Source of the DNA: Phyto melanocephala
Taxonomy: Eukaryota; Arthropoda; Insecta; Diptera; Rhinophoridae
Assembly: GCA_941918925.1 (NCBI GenBank)
Contig: OW799236.1
Span: forward strand, 14,049,474-14,113,473
Direction: 5' to 3'
Length of the DNA: 64,000 bases
Part shown: positions 33,653-45,900 of the stretch, piece after piece
Position numbering within the stretch: position 1 is the stretch's first letter
Layout: the number at the start of each line of letters is the position of its first letter
Position numbers and translations under genes: made by a program
The notes under the pieces: model-generated
Database searches by the model: none
What the model was told of the DNA's origin: nothing
What the model saw: the letters and a program-made list of their open reading frames with translations, nothing else

Positions 33653-34252
33653 CGGCCCTTTTCACAATCTGTGATTATATTAATTTAACAGGAACATTAA
33701 CAAACCCCCGATATCGTTACCGAAACTATTTAACATATGGTTAGGGTGGTGGGTTTATATTCATTTTGTCATTCCGTTTGTAACTGAAATTTTTATCTTT
33801 ATCTTAAATTCATATAATTTTTCTATGAACAAAGATTTTGGAAGAATAAAGGACTATATAGAAATATCTAAGTTGTATATATTAGCAGACATTTTATTGA
33901 CACGCCTACTTTAACGTACACTTTCATTGAAAGACTAAATTTACGAAAACATTTTACTAGCATATCGAAGTTATACAAAGAAAGTGATTATTCCATAGCT
34001 TTGTGATATAAAAGAACATAAAATTGGTGGTGGGTATAAGAGATTCGGCACAGCCGAATATAGTGCTCTTACTTGTTTATTTTATTTTAATAAAAGCCTC
34101 TAATCGGAAGATTATGTTCGGTTAATTTTAACAGAGACTTTTTGATTAATCTCTGCCGGTTAAATGCTAACCGTACTTTGTAAAATGCAATTTTGCCAAA
34201 CTTACGGTTAAAGTTCATGTTAAATTATAATCGCTCTTTGTGAAAAGGGCCG
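33653..34252. mobile_element. PIF-like MITE with TAA duplication, carrying a nested repeat
   Basis: Terminal inverted repeats CGGCCCTTTTCACAATCTGT and, from the other end, CGGCCCTTTTCACAAAGAGC continue imperfectly inward for about 40 bp (GATTAT, AATTTAACA). TAA flanks both ends (33650-33652 and 34253-34255), the 3-bp TWA duplication of PIF/Harbinger elements. A TTATACCC fragment (33745-34078) is inserted inside. The superfamily call rests on the duplication length and terminal GGCCC. Confidence 0.65.
33745..34078 (+). repeat. TTATACCC repeat fragment nested in the 33653-34252 element
   Basis: Head part TTTGTCATTCCGTTTGTAAC near 33767 and tail ATTCGGCACAGCCGAATATA ... CTCTTACTTG at 34044-34078 survive with the middle strongly reduced. 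The tail lies inside the MITE, dating this insertion after it. Confidence 0.7.
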
Positions 34253-35200
34253 TAAGACACTTTACAAAAACTTCTTTGCAGAGGTGTAGAACTGTACACT
34301 TACACATTATTATATTCAGTAAAACTCACTGTTTGGTTATCTGGGTTTATGGGCCAGTGAATTCGATGCTTTATATATCTTCTCAAATATCGATGGTCAG
34401 AACGTTACAGGATTGTTGATTCCTCTGAATTCCCAATGGATAGAGAAATTGATACAGGGAATTTCATTATATCCCAGTAAAAAAAGACATGCAAAAGAAA
34501 TTGTGAATGCATGAGTTCAAGCCATAATAAAGTGGTTTAATTTAAGTGAAACATGCATGATTTTTACATTAACGTGTCATTGGAGAGCATGTGTTTATAT
34601 GAATACATTAACAAAGTTCACTTCATTCTAACTAGTGCATAGAACGCATGCACTGTAGCTGAAAAGAAACACATGTTTTATGAGTTAATAATGTTTAAGA
34701 TTCTGTGCATGCATTTGCATTTATTTTAAAGCATATGAATAATAGGTATTTATTTTATATTTAAAGAAGGCATTGTTCACACCTCCTTTTGCACTTATGA
34801 AATAAAAGCCATGAAAAATGTGATTCACATCGAACCGGTTCAACATTTTTTTTTGCTGGGATATCAAATGAATTAATTACACTGTGCAACAAATTTCGGG
34901 TCATCGCCGCCAGCCTCAACAACTCCAAGGGGAAATGAAAGTTCACCATAAACTTAACAAAACTATCAAAGGGTTTTGAAAAGTAAGCTCGAATTTAACT
35001 TTTATGGTCTCTTAAAGTTGGGTCATTTTTGACCAATTTTTGCACTATGAGTGAAAATTAGAAAAAAACTAATAAACATATAAAAATATTTATTGGAATG
35101 TAATTGTTGCATTTAACAATATTAAAACATAACTATTCTATTGTTTTTTAAATTTTTTTAACAAATAGAGGAAAGTAATAAAAATGCGATTTGATGCATT

Positions 35201-35977
35201 TAGGGTTGCCATCCGTCCCCCTTTCCCCGGACACCGTCCTCTTTTTTAGGGCATCTGGGGCAGTCCTACTTCTTTTTTAGCAAATGTTCGGTATTGTCCG
35301 GCTTTTTGCACCTTCTCTTAAATTTTTTTTTTTCTTACATTTAAATCACAGGTCACAAAATGTATAAAAAAAGATTTAGGTGCTCGTACAATTGGTTTTG
35401 AAAAAATACAATTTTTAAACTTCTCTTTGTACAAAATTAGTTTTACTATCCCTAATTGTCGCTATTTAGCGAAGTGACCTATTTTAACTTGTCTTTTATT
35501 TAAAAAAAGTTCGGCAAAGGGATCTGCTTGTCAGCTGTGTGTTTTTCATAGTTTGTTTTCCAGATATAGAAGAAAGTCTTGAACAAAAAACATAGTAAGG
35601 GTATATAATTTTGATACGGATTGCCTAGAGTTTTACAAATATTTGATGAGATGTGATGGTAATATATTGGCTCAAATTGGAAGTGTTGAAAAATATATGT
35701 AAAATTTTTAAAAGTGTACATTCCCGATAATGAATGCAATGAATTTTTGTTGTTTTTTTGTTTTTGTTTTTAACTATTAAGTCAGAATGATATGTTAAGT
35801 TCTTATTTCTGCAAATAAAGTTTTTTTCGTAAAAACAAATTTTGTTTTAGTATTTTAAATGGCGTCGTAAGTTTTATCAAGTTTAATTTTTTTTAAATGT
35901 GTCCTCTTTTTTTGGGCAAATGGCCTACATTTTTTATGCTGGCGTCCTCTTTTTTTAAAATAGAAATGGCTACCCTA
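35201..35977. mobile_element. non-autonomous hAT element with 8-bp target duplication
   Basis: Ends TAGGGTTGCCATCC and, on the other strand, TAGGGTAGCCATTTCT; perfect 8-bp duplication GATGCATT at 35193-35200 and 35978-35985. Just inside each end are short repeats of GTCCTCTTTTTTxGGGC(A/C) with GTCCGG/GTCCTA variants (35237-35310; 35897-35960), possible subterminal transposase-binding repeats as seen in hAT elements. No transposase frame, so non-autonomous. Confidence 0.8.
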
Positions 35978-36217
35978 GATGCATTTAAATTAGTTTTTAG
36001 ATAACATAGATGAAAGTTTAAGATATCGTTAAAGTTTGACTTTAGTTAATTTAATTTAAAATAAAAAGTGTTTTTTTTTAATCTTGAAATTTGTAAAATA
36101 ATTTGTTTTACCAAATAAATTTTGCGTGAATTTTTTTACGATCCCGAATCAGTGAAATCGCTGTCCATGGTTTTTTTTCATGCACTACACGATTTGGCAA
36201 GAAGAGCTTTCATATTG

Positions 36218-36356
36218 TGTTCGTAATTCACAATCTTGTGCAAACGATCTTGCATCAGTGCATTTGTAAAATAGTAGAGTATATTTTTACTTTACACTAA
36301 CAAAGTATACACAAATAGAACATATTTGCAATGGCAAATACACAAGATTGTGAATT
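36218..36356. repeat. short inverted repeat pair
   Basis: GTAATTCACAATCTTGTGCA at about 36220 and its near complement CACAAGATTGTGAATTGCAC at about 36340 bracket 100 bp. This may be a small fold-back element; no target duplication was found. Confidence 0.45.
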
Positions 36357-36996
36357 GCACTATTGTTTTATGGATATGTGTGTCTGGTACCATTTCAAAA
36401 TCTATTTTAAATAAAATCACATAATTTTTTAAAAATAAAATTTTTTCTGTATTTATGTATTTACAATAATTTTCTAATTACAGTATACATTTTGTGTTCT
36501 ATATCTAGTACATAATAATGCTTATGAATAATATTTAACAAAGAACTATTAAGTAAATAATTGATAAAGAATAAAATTTCTAGCTTTATTTAAATTTTGT
36601 GTAATAAACTAAACAATATTAAGATGAACGAAAAGTTAACATTTTTTAAGCATTTTTTTTTAGTTTAAATTAATATTAAAAAAAATGACTTTAGGTTATT
36701 AAATACAATACTTTTCACAACATTATTTTCTTTTTGTTTAAATACAAATTATCTAGTCTTTCGTTTAACTACTTACGAAAACATGATTTCCAATATGGAA
36801 AATATATATGTATGCATGTATGTACATCTGTATAAAAAATATAAATAAATTCTTATTTGACATTTATGAATCTAATGAGCTAATAAAACAAAAATAAGTG
36901 TATTGCCAGATTTACAAAATGGATGATATCTACTTAATAGAAATATATTTTCCAAAAGTGGTCAGTCTTTATAGGATTTTTTTTGGTAAAAAAAAT

Positions 36997-39900
36997 TTAT
37001 ATTTGCAAAAATTTTCGGCTTAGACAACTTTGTTGTTTGTTATAAACTGTTTCAAAAGAGTGAATAAGTTCGTCCATGCCAGTGAGCAGTCCTTCTTCGC
37101 GATTTCCCGGCACCCATTCCGCACGATGATTCACAATAACATTTTCTGGTAGAGGTCGGGACTTGGCAAAATCAATTAGCCAGCATCCAGCCTTAGAATC
37201 ATCGTAGACAATGAAGATACTAGAGCCGACAATTTCATGGGTTTGAAAGAATTGAGATTTTTCCATTAAGCTGCGCATATGTTTTAAACGTTGCAATAGA
37301 TCCTTTTGAACTGTTTTGTTGTTGCTCTTGTTGCTCACAAATTCTTGTATGGTTTGAGCTATTTGTTCATTAGTTCTCACTGTTTTCAAGTCTTTCATCG
37401 GAGGCTTGCCTTTCAATCTCAAGGCCTCAATGCGAAAGCCTTTTGACTGTGACGAAGACATAGCCTCACGGAATAGCATATAACGTAGTTTTGTAATTGC
37501 CTTTTGCTGATGCTCTTCCTCGGTGGGTGCTGAGGCATCTACCTTAATCATTTTTTGATAAAGATCGGCCCTTAAGGTTTTATTGCCAACTTCGGATTCT
37601 AGGAAAGTTCTGCTACCCATTTTTATATCCATAACACAGGGATCCTTAAAACCCTTAAGTAAATCTTGCAATTCAATGAACATTTCACCAGACTCTAATT
37701 GTACACAACCATAAAATTCTGGTACTATTTTAGAGGTTTGAGGCTCCTGCGATAGCTTCTGATAGGCCAAGACCTCATAGTCGGAAAAACTGGCCACACG
37801 TTTGCGTACAACACCACTCGAGCACGGTACTATACTTTCCGGATGTCCTGAGAGTTGTACCCAGTCTGAGGGTTTATGGTTATTTTGTTGCTGTAGTAGC
37901 GCTGGTGTTGCTGGGGCACTTAATTCTAAAGCATTCTGCAATGAAATGATTAAAGAAAAAAATATTTTATTAGTGATAAGCCATGACTAATAAATATATA
38001 AATGTAGTTTTCTTTTTTTTGCTTTTTATGGTTTAAAATGATTTGACAAAATAAAAATCACCAAAAATTTAACTCAGAAATATGACAGACTATTATTAAT
38101 TCTATCCAACAGCCAGACAGGTCTTGAACTGTTAAGATTAGTTTGAAAATATGTTGATAATAATTACAAGTCATTCGTTTATATGAATGTAGACAAAACG
38201 GATAATAAACTTTTACTGCCGTATTCATAAAAAAAAAATATTTTAGGTTTGTTAAAGGCTTATTTGTATAAAATCTCTCAAAAAAGCCTTTCGACAACCT
38301 TAAATATTGTTTATGAATAGGGCAGATAATGTACAGAAATTTATCATATACACTCATGCTTATATGTACACATACATACATATATATTATTTATAAGGGA
38401 AGAATGCTAAAGACAGTGTGTCACAACAAGGTGTGCAAATAACGGTACAGCCTTTAATGGTAAAACCAACTATTAAAGTGGTCATGGACATTTAAAATTT
38501 TTATTAGTTAAACTACTGTATACGTATGTAAGATCTTCGGACTCTTATATTTTAATTAATATTACAAAATTTACGAAATTAACATTTTTAAAAAATATAT
38601 TATGAATTTAATTAAAGCGTATATATTTGAAAAACTATAATTCTCTATTTTTTTTTAAATTTAAAACAAACTTTTATATTGTAATTATTCTGTCCTTAGC
38701 AATTACATTTATTCTTGTTTAATTTTTATAAATATTAATAATTAAAATTTAATTTATTTATTAATTTAAAAAATATTTTTATTATTAGTCATTAGAAATT
38801 ATGTTTATTTCCCCCCCGTTTAGTATAATTTATACAAATTACCTTTAAATATTTATTAAGCGGGCATTGATTAGAAATTATTTGTGGAATTCACAATAAA
38901 CCTGTATAAGTAAAAATTAAAAATTAAGAGAAGGAGACAGACGTTTAAATATAGAATATGTGAAAACAATTGAAGCCAAATCTTAAATAATAATAATAAT
39001 AAAATAAATCCCAACTCTAAAGCTCTAAAAACATAGACGACAGCAGACTTCACAACTTCACGGCTTCAAATACTGCCAAATGCTGCTCTCAAGTCAGCTT
39101 CATAATTATTTTGAAGACAGCAACAACATAATAATCAGCTGATGTGTATTTTAACGCTGGGTCTCCACGTAGCAATTTTCATTGCTAAGCATAAGCAAAA
39201 ACGTCGGCAGAATAACGGCACTTTATTGCTAAAGTGTGTTTATTTTCATTGGGTGGAGAACACGACACAAGTAATTTATTTATAAAATTTAATATTTTTG
39301 TTTTAATTTTTATGGTTTTTTTTTGAAATACCTCACTCTAAATTATTATCAGGTAAAATTATGTTAATTTTCCTTTGTTTCTGCAAAGAAAAACAAAAAC
39401 TGCAAAGAAAATTAAAAGGATTTTGACAGCTAATTGCAGCAATAATTGCTCAAGCAATCAGCAGAGCAATGATTGCGCAATGCATTGCTACATATATCAA
39501 TTTGCGTTCTACACATCGCAATTTCTATGGACGCAATCAAATTTGATAATTGCAGTAATAAATATTGCTACGTGGAGACCCCGGGTAACAATAAAAGTTT
39601 CAGGGATGCCGCATATTTTTTTTATTATGAATAAAATTAAAGTTATTAATAAAAAAATTCAATAATATCACGAAAAACTATAAAAACACATAAATTAATT
39701 TCATTTTTGTATTTTTGTAATGTTCTTTTATGTTTAATATTAAAAATAAGTTTTTGTTCTTATTTTTCAAATTTAATATATATAATGGCAACACTATATT
39801 TGTTTATTGCTGCCCGTCAAAATAGAAAATAGCCTAAGTAGCCAGCAGCAGCAAATGCTGTTGTGTAGTCGTGCTGCTGTGCTGCCGTCAAAATAATCGT

Positions 39901-42900
39901 TTTCATTTAAACACATGAATTTTATTTTTGACATATTGCTGCTTGCTGTCGTCTATGTGTTTAGAGCTTAATGATTTAAAAAATGAAAATTATTAAGTTA
40001 TTTTTAAAAAAAAGTTAGTTACTTTGGCTAAAAATTTATTAAACTTGTTATGAACAATAAAATACGCAAAAATATCTATTTCGTTTAAGTGGCAACCTCA
40101 AAACTAAGTGGGCAAAACTTGCCAATGTATGCTAGCTAAACTAAAATTTGTTATTTTTACAAAGCCTTAACATTTAAAATTAATTTCGTATGACTTCATT
40201 ACACAAATACAATACTATATAAACAAATTATAATAATATAAGACAGAAAACAAACAAATTATTTTATTTTTTAACTTACAAATTAGGATTTAAAGAAGTA
40301 ACTAACTTAAAAATGATTTGTAGACATACATACATAAGTATGTAAATATTTTTAATTAACAGTCACGCAAAAGGGTGTGTCCAATTGTTAATCAATGCAA
40401 CTTTGATATTTTAAATAATTGTTTTTTTCTATATTTTCTATATTCACTGACAAATTAAAAGTGCAAGGTAATTATTGACGCGTTGTGGTTGTCAATGCAA
40501 GTCTAATTTTATTTGATTTTTAATTTATTTATTTATTGTTTTTAAAAGAAACTTACTGTAATGAGACTTAGTTAAAAGGGACTTTGCAATTAAAAAGTGA
40601 CTAAATGACGCAAATTATTTTAATGCAGCAAGTAAGTGGTTTAAAAATAATACAGATAAGGTGACAATATTTAGCGTTTATAGCCGTTTAATCATATCGT
40701 TAATTAGGCCAATGGTATGAAACTGCAGGGTAATGAAGTCTGGAATAATTCAAATTTCGTCAGAAAAAAAACAGCTTTTTTTGTCGTATAATAAATTGCG
40801 TCAGCATATTTTTTATTTTTGGGGGAAAAAAATTGTTCTTATCAAGAAATTTCTTTTTTAACAAGTTCAGTTTTTTTTTTAACAAATTATTGAGTTAAGC
40901 ATGAGAATTAATTATGTATGTATGTATATCTATATAAAAATCAATGTGTGTTTGTATGTTTATATGTTTGTTTGTGCTTTATAGACGGTTAAACGGCTGG
41001 ACCGATTTCCTTGAAATTTTCACAGAATCTTTCTGTATGTCTGGAAGGAACTATAGGCTATACTTTGGTTTGAAATTGTAAGTGGGCGGGGTGCCACGCC
41101 CTATTAAATAATAAGTATTAAATTAAAATAAATTAAGATTAAGTATTAAAGCTAGAGTCTTCAAATTAAGTACGGTAAACTTTGACATCCACACGAACAT
41201 TTGGGTAAAAAATGGGCGTACTTGCAATAGTAGGCGTGGCCACATGAATTAAATACTAAAATTCGTATATCTGGAAAACGATATCGATTAGAGTACTAAA
41301 ATTTTGCAAAAACAACTTTGACACCCAAATGAACATTTAGGCAAGAAATGGGTGCATTAACAATAGTGGGCGTGGCACCTGCCATATGAATTAAATACTA
41401 AAATTTGGGGTGGCGAAGCACACCGGGTATTAGCTAGTAATTTATAAATAAAGATTAAAAAAATTGGGTTTTCCGTTATAATGGTAAGTGTTATAATCTC
41501 AGTTCTAACATTAAATTTATTGATTGCATGTCATATTTTTAAGCTTATTTTACATAATTTTTTTTTTTTATTTATTTATAGTGATTTTAGAAGAAAGAAT
41601 TTAGTTTTACAGAAGATTTTCATAAAATTTTTGCTTTTACACCACCATTTGTAATTATGTACATATCGACCACTGTGCGCGAAATGTTTACAAAAATGTT
41701 ACAAAAACAAAATTTTACAGGAGAGCGTTTTTATTACTTTTAAATAAATAAAAACGTAAATAACACTGTTACATACGATAAAATGTACACAGTGTTATCT
41801 CCATAACTAAAACAGTTATTTCTATAATATTTTATCAGCAGATGGATTAATGGATGTAGAACCAATTTGCATAAAAAAGTTGACTGCTAAAGGAGTTAAT
41901 ACAAGGCATGTTTTTTACATCTGACTTGTCAAACTCTCCACTGCTAATACGAACATGTCGTGTGTTACCTTTAAAACATTACTTCTGTAAAAAACATGCA
42001 TTGAGACATCTGACAAAAATTCAATTTGTGACATCAGCCGTTTGCTGAAATCTCTGCTGCTGCAAAGTAGTCAGCGACGGTTGCTTGTAAAAGTAATATT
42101 TTGACAGACATGTAGATTTACATATTTTTCACAAAATTTAAAGTCAGATGTAAAAACCATGCCGTGTATTATAGCCTTAAAAAACGTAACATACATAAGT
42201 ACGTCTATTATAGTTGTAGTATTCATAAAAAGTGTCCTATTGCTATAAAATCATTCTCAGAAATTTTAAAATATTGTATGTTATTGTAAAATTTTTACAC
42301 CTTTTTAAATTTTTAAAAAATTATGAAATTGTGAATTCATCAAATATCTATTAGTTTACAATGGATCATGTTAGATGCTATCAGCTCAAAATAAAAAAAT
42401 CTTTAATTTAAACTTTGTCAATGTAAATAATTTTGAATAAACTCACATACATATGTATGTCTGTATGTTCATGTTGCTGTCAGTTTTTCTTTTTTTATGA
42501 TGGTTAACATATAAAGCGTTTTGCTTTGTAAAAGCGTTCAAACATAAATGTTTGCAATGTTTTTTATCGTACTTTAATTTACAAACCTGCAAGAATGTTT
42601 AACAACAAGTAACCAAAAATTGTTAACAAATTATTATTAATTTTATGAATTTTATTAATTTTATTTCCCTATTTAGAGAAAGAGTAATTTATACAATTTT
42701 TTTGCAGTCAAACCAGGGTACACATATACAGGTGGCGGTGCCAGCCCAGCTGATTATTTTTTTGTGTGCCAATGTTTGTCAAACTTTGTATATAAAAAGA
42801 GATTTCAGTGCTAATAATTGTCAAACTCCATATATCAAAAAAGAGAGACAAAAATTGCTCTCCTTTACGCTATCACCTTATGTAATTACACCATGAGTCA

Positions 42901-45900
42901 AACTATGTACATACATATGTAAAGTGTTTACGTTCTGTAAGTGCAATCTGTTTACATATTTTTTTAAATTGGAAAATGCAACTACACTTGCACTTTTGCA
43001 CGACTATTTGCAGCAAACACTGAATTACGCTATTAAAAATGCAAAGGTTTGTTTACCATATTGTATTTATCTGGCAAAATAACACTTGTCTTGTTTATCT
43101 TATATGGCATATATTTTTTTTAAATAAATATTTTTTGCGATATGTTTTACGAAATATTCCATTCATGGAAAATTTTTGGTGATTTTTTCTGTAACTGCAT
43201 ATGCTTTTATTATGTGTAAATATTGTAATTTTCAATTAACAAGTAAACATATGATGATGTATACTTACAATAGCGAGAAATTTTAACAAAGACATGCGGC
43301 TGGGTGCATCAAAATCACGTTGACCCAAGTAATCGGTTATATTTTCACAATTTTCATAGGATAAATTCTGAAACAAGAGAGAGTAAAAAAATTATTACAA
43401 AATGTACATAAAGAACTAATCTTGTTTAAAATAAAATTTTAATTTAAAAGCAAAAAAAAAACCTCAGAATCCATATTTAAGTTCTTTCTAGGTTAAATTG
43501 TAAAAAAATACTAAAATTATTTTTAATAAAACTAAGTTAAATAACGTAATTTATAAAATTAAAAAAATAGACTACATACTAAAGTAAAGTTTTTTGATAT
43601 GTTTAAATATTTGTTTTAAAAATGTGTCTGTTCTGCTGCATTTATCTGACAACGACGTTATCACGTTCGCCCAACAAACGAAATAAAACCAAACCACATA
43701 CATACTTAAATGTTTTGTTATCAAAAAATACAAATTTTTTTTTAAAAAATTTACAATTTTGATAAAATAACCATATATCTTACTAAATACCAACATATGT
43801 ACAGTTTGTACTAAAAGTAAAATAACTTAAAGTAATTAAGTAAAATAATAATAAAAAAACGTATCATACATAGTATTTATAAATTCAAAATATATTATTA
43901 TTAAATTTAAAGGTTTGTTTAATTACCTTAAACTCAATGTCAAACTAAAGAAGCTGCTAATGCTGCCATATCTAATGATATTTTTAAACACTTTTAATGG
44001 GGTATTTAAAGAGGTATTTTTTTAATGTATACAGTGTTGTTAAATGTTTTGTTTTCATGTTTTTTTTAAACAGTACTTTAAATATATTATTTTTGCATAC
44101 ATTTTAATTTCTCTCTAACTCTATTTAATTAAACAACATAGGATTCTATCAAGATATGTTTTTAATTGCTATTTTTTTGTTTTATGTTTATTTCATTTTC
44201 TATGTCTTTTTTATGTTGTTGTTTTAGGTGCCTCTTAAAGCTAAGAAAAATATATTTATTTGTTAGTAACAAGTGACACTAAGACTGACCTTTAAACCTA
44301 ACTTAACCTATTACAGAACGGGAGAAAAAAATTTATGTATACCTACATAAGTATGTACATATATTTTTTTAATAAGTTTAATCACCCTTTTTTTTGAAAA
44401 TTTTATACGTATGTTATACATTTGTATGTATAGTTTACCTGTGTTTAGTGTTGTTAGGTTTTTTTAAAAAACTTTTCTTTGGGATTTAGTTTTTTATGAA
44501 ACTATATTTTTTATGCTAAAATGGTTTAAGATAATATTGACGTAGTTTCGAATAAAAAAAAAAAAATAGGTGTCTAACAAAATACGTTCATCTACAGACA
44601 TGTGTATATTTGATATATATAATTTACAAATATTCCTACATTCATATGTATGTATATGCATACATACATACGGTAAAAAACTAATGGAGAATCTTTTTTG
44701 ACGTCACTTGCATAAAATTTGGAGTGTATTATTATTATTATTTTTTTTTTTCAAAAGCATTAAAAACAAAACAAAAATTCAAAAACAAAACAATTATAAT
44801 ATTTATTGTCATTATTTGTTTTTATTGTTTAAATTTCCTCTCACTCCAGGCAACATTAACGGTAAAACATACTGGAATAATTAAAAGTTTTACGCATTTT
44901 ATTGGCATTTGATTTATTTTATTTTTCATTTTAAAAATTAATCACTAAAACGTGTGTTAATATTATCAAATCATTTTTATTAGTTAAATTCTTAAAACTA
45001 CAAATAGGGTTTTTTTTATTAATTAACATTAAACTAATAAGCTAAATATCAAATCAATACATTAATTAGACAATAAAGATAAACAAAAAACCCTACAGAT
45101 ACAACTTTAAGTTGTGTAGAAAAACCTAAAGTTTAATTTTCTACCGAGAAATTATACATTTCATTTCTTTTAACTAAGCAACAACATTGAACATTCAATT
45201 GTACATAACGTAATCAAGTTTAAAGGTAAGACAAACAAATATATGTTTGAAGGTTTTTATTGTATTACGTTGTGTTTTAATTTTTAAAATTAAAAAAAAT
45301 TGTATATAAAAATACCTATAAAATTGTAAATTATATAAACAGACGCGCTAAAACAATAAATTACATATTTTTTTTATTTTTACCTATGTGAAAAACTAGT
45401 TCCAAGAAATAATTGGCAGTACTTTAAAACTGTTTAATGGACTTTTACGGAATAAAAAAATAATGCATGTATTTTATATATTGCAGATTGTGGTAATTTT
45501 CTAAATATTTAGTGTATATTATGCTGCATTTGTAAAAGTAGAAAATTTAATAGTTTTTGTTCTTGTTAGTAAATTTAAAAAAAAAATCACATTATTATCT
45601 TGCGTTATGTGTATAAACATACATACAAATGTATGCTAAGTTATGAATATTGCACTATTAATAAATGTTATCAAATCATTATAATCAAAATAAAATGGTT
45701 TTCATACAGTTCGACCAATTTCACTAGGAGAGCGACCTAGTTCATTTAACTGTATTGAATTACAAAGATTAGTCAGTAGAATAAACTTTAAGTTCACCAG
45801 GGATGCCACAATGAAAATAATTTTCCTACCAAATCTTTTCTAAAAATGAACCAAAGCCTACCATTTTCTTAAATTAACTTTCTAAGTACAAATTCAATGA

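Larger units (their letters stand above)
37936..43268 (-). other. IP3 3-kinase intron 2 (5.3 kb)
   Basis: No coding exon is supported. It contains the fold-back repeat 38216-38325, an inverted-repeat element 39163-39583, a Helitron-like element 40929-41437, the MITE 41893-42180 and the hAT-type MITE 42714-42895, with AT-rich filler and (GTAT)n tracts (for example 40915-40927, 42447-42468). Confidence 0.7.

Noticed and set aside
42645..42896. 83-codon open frame
   Set aside because: Spans the edge and whole of a MITE with an 8-bp target duplication; chance frame.
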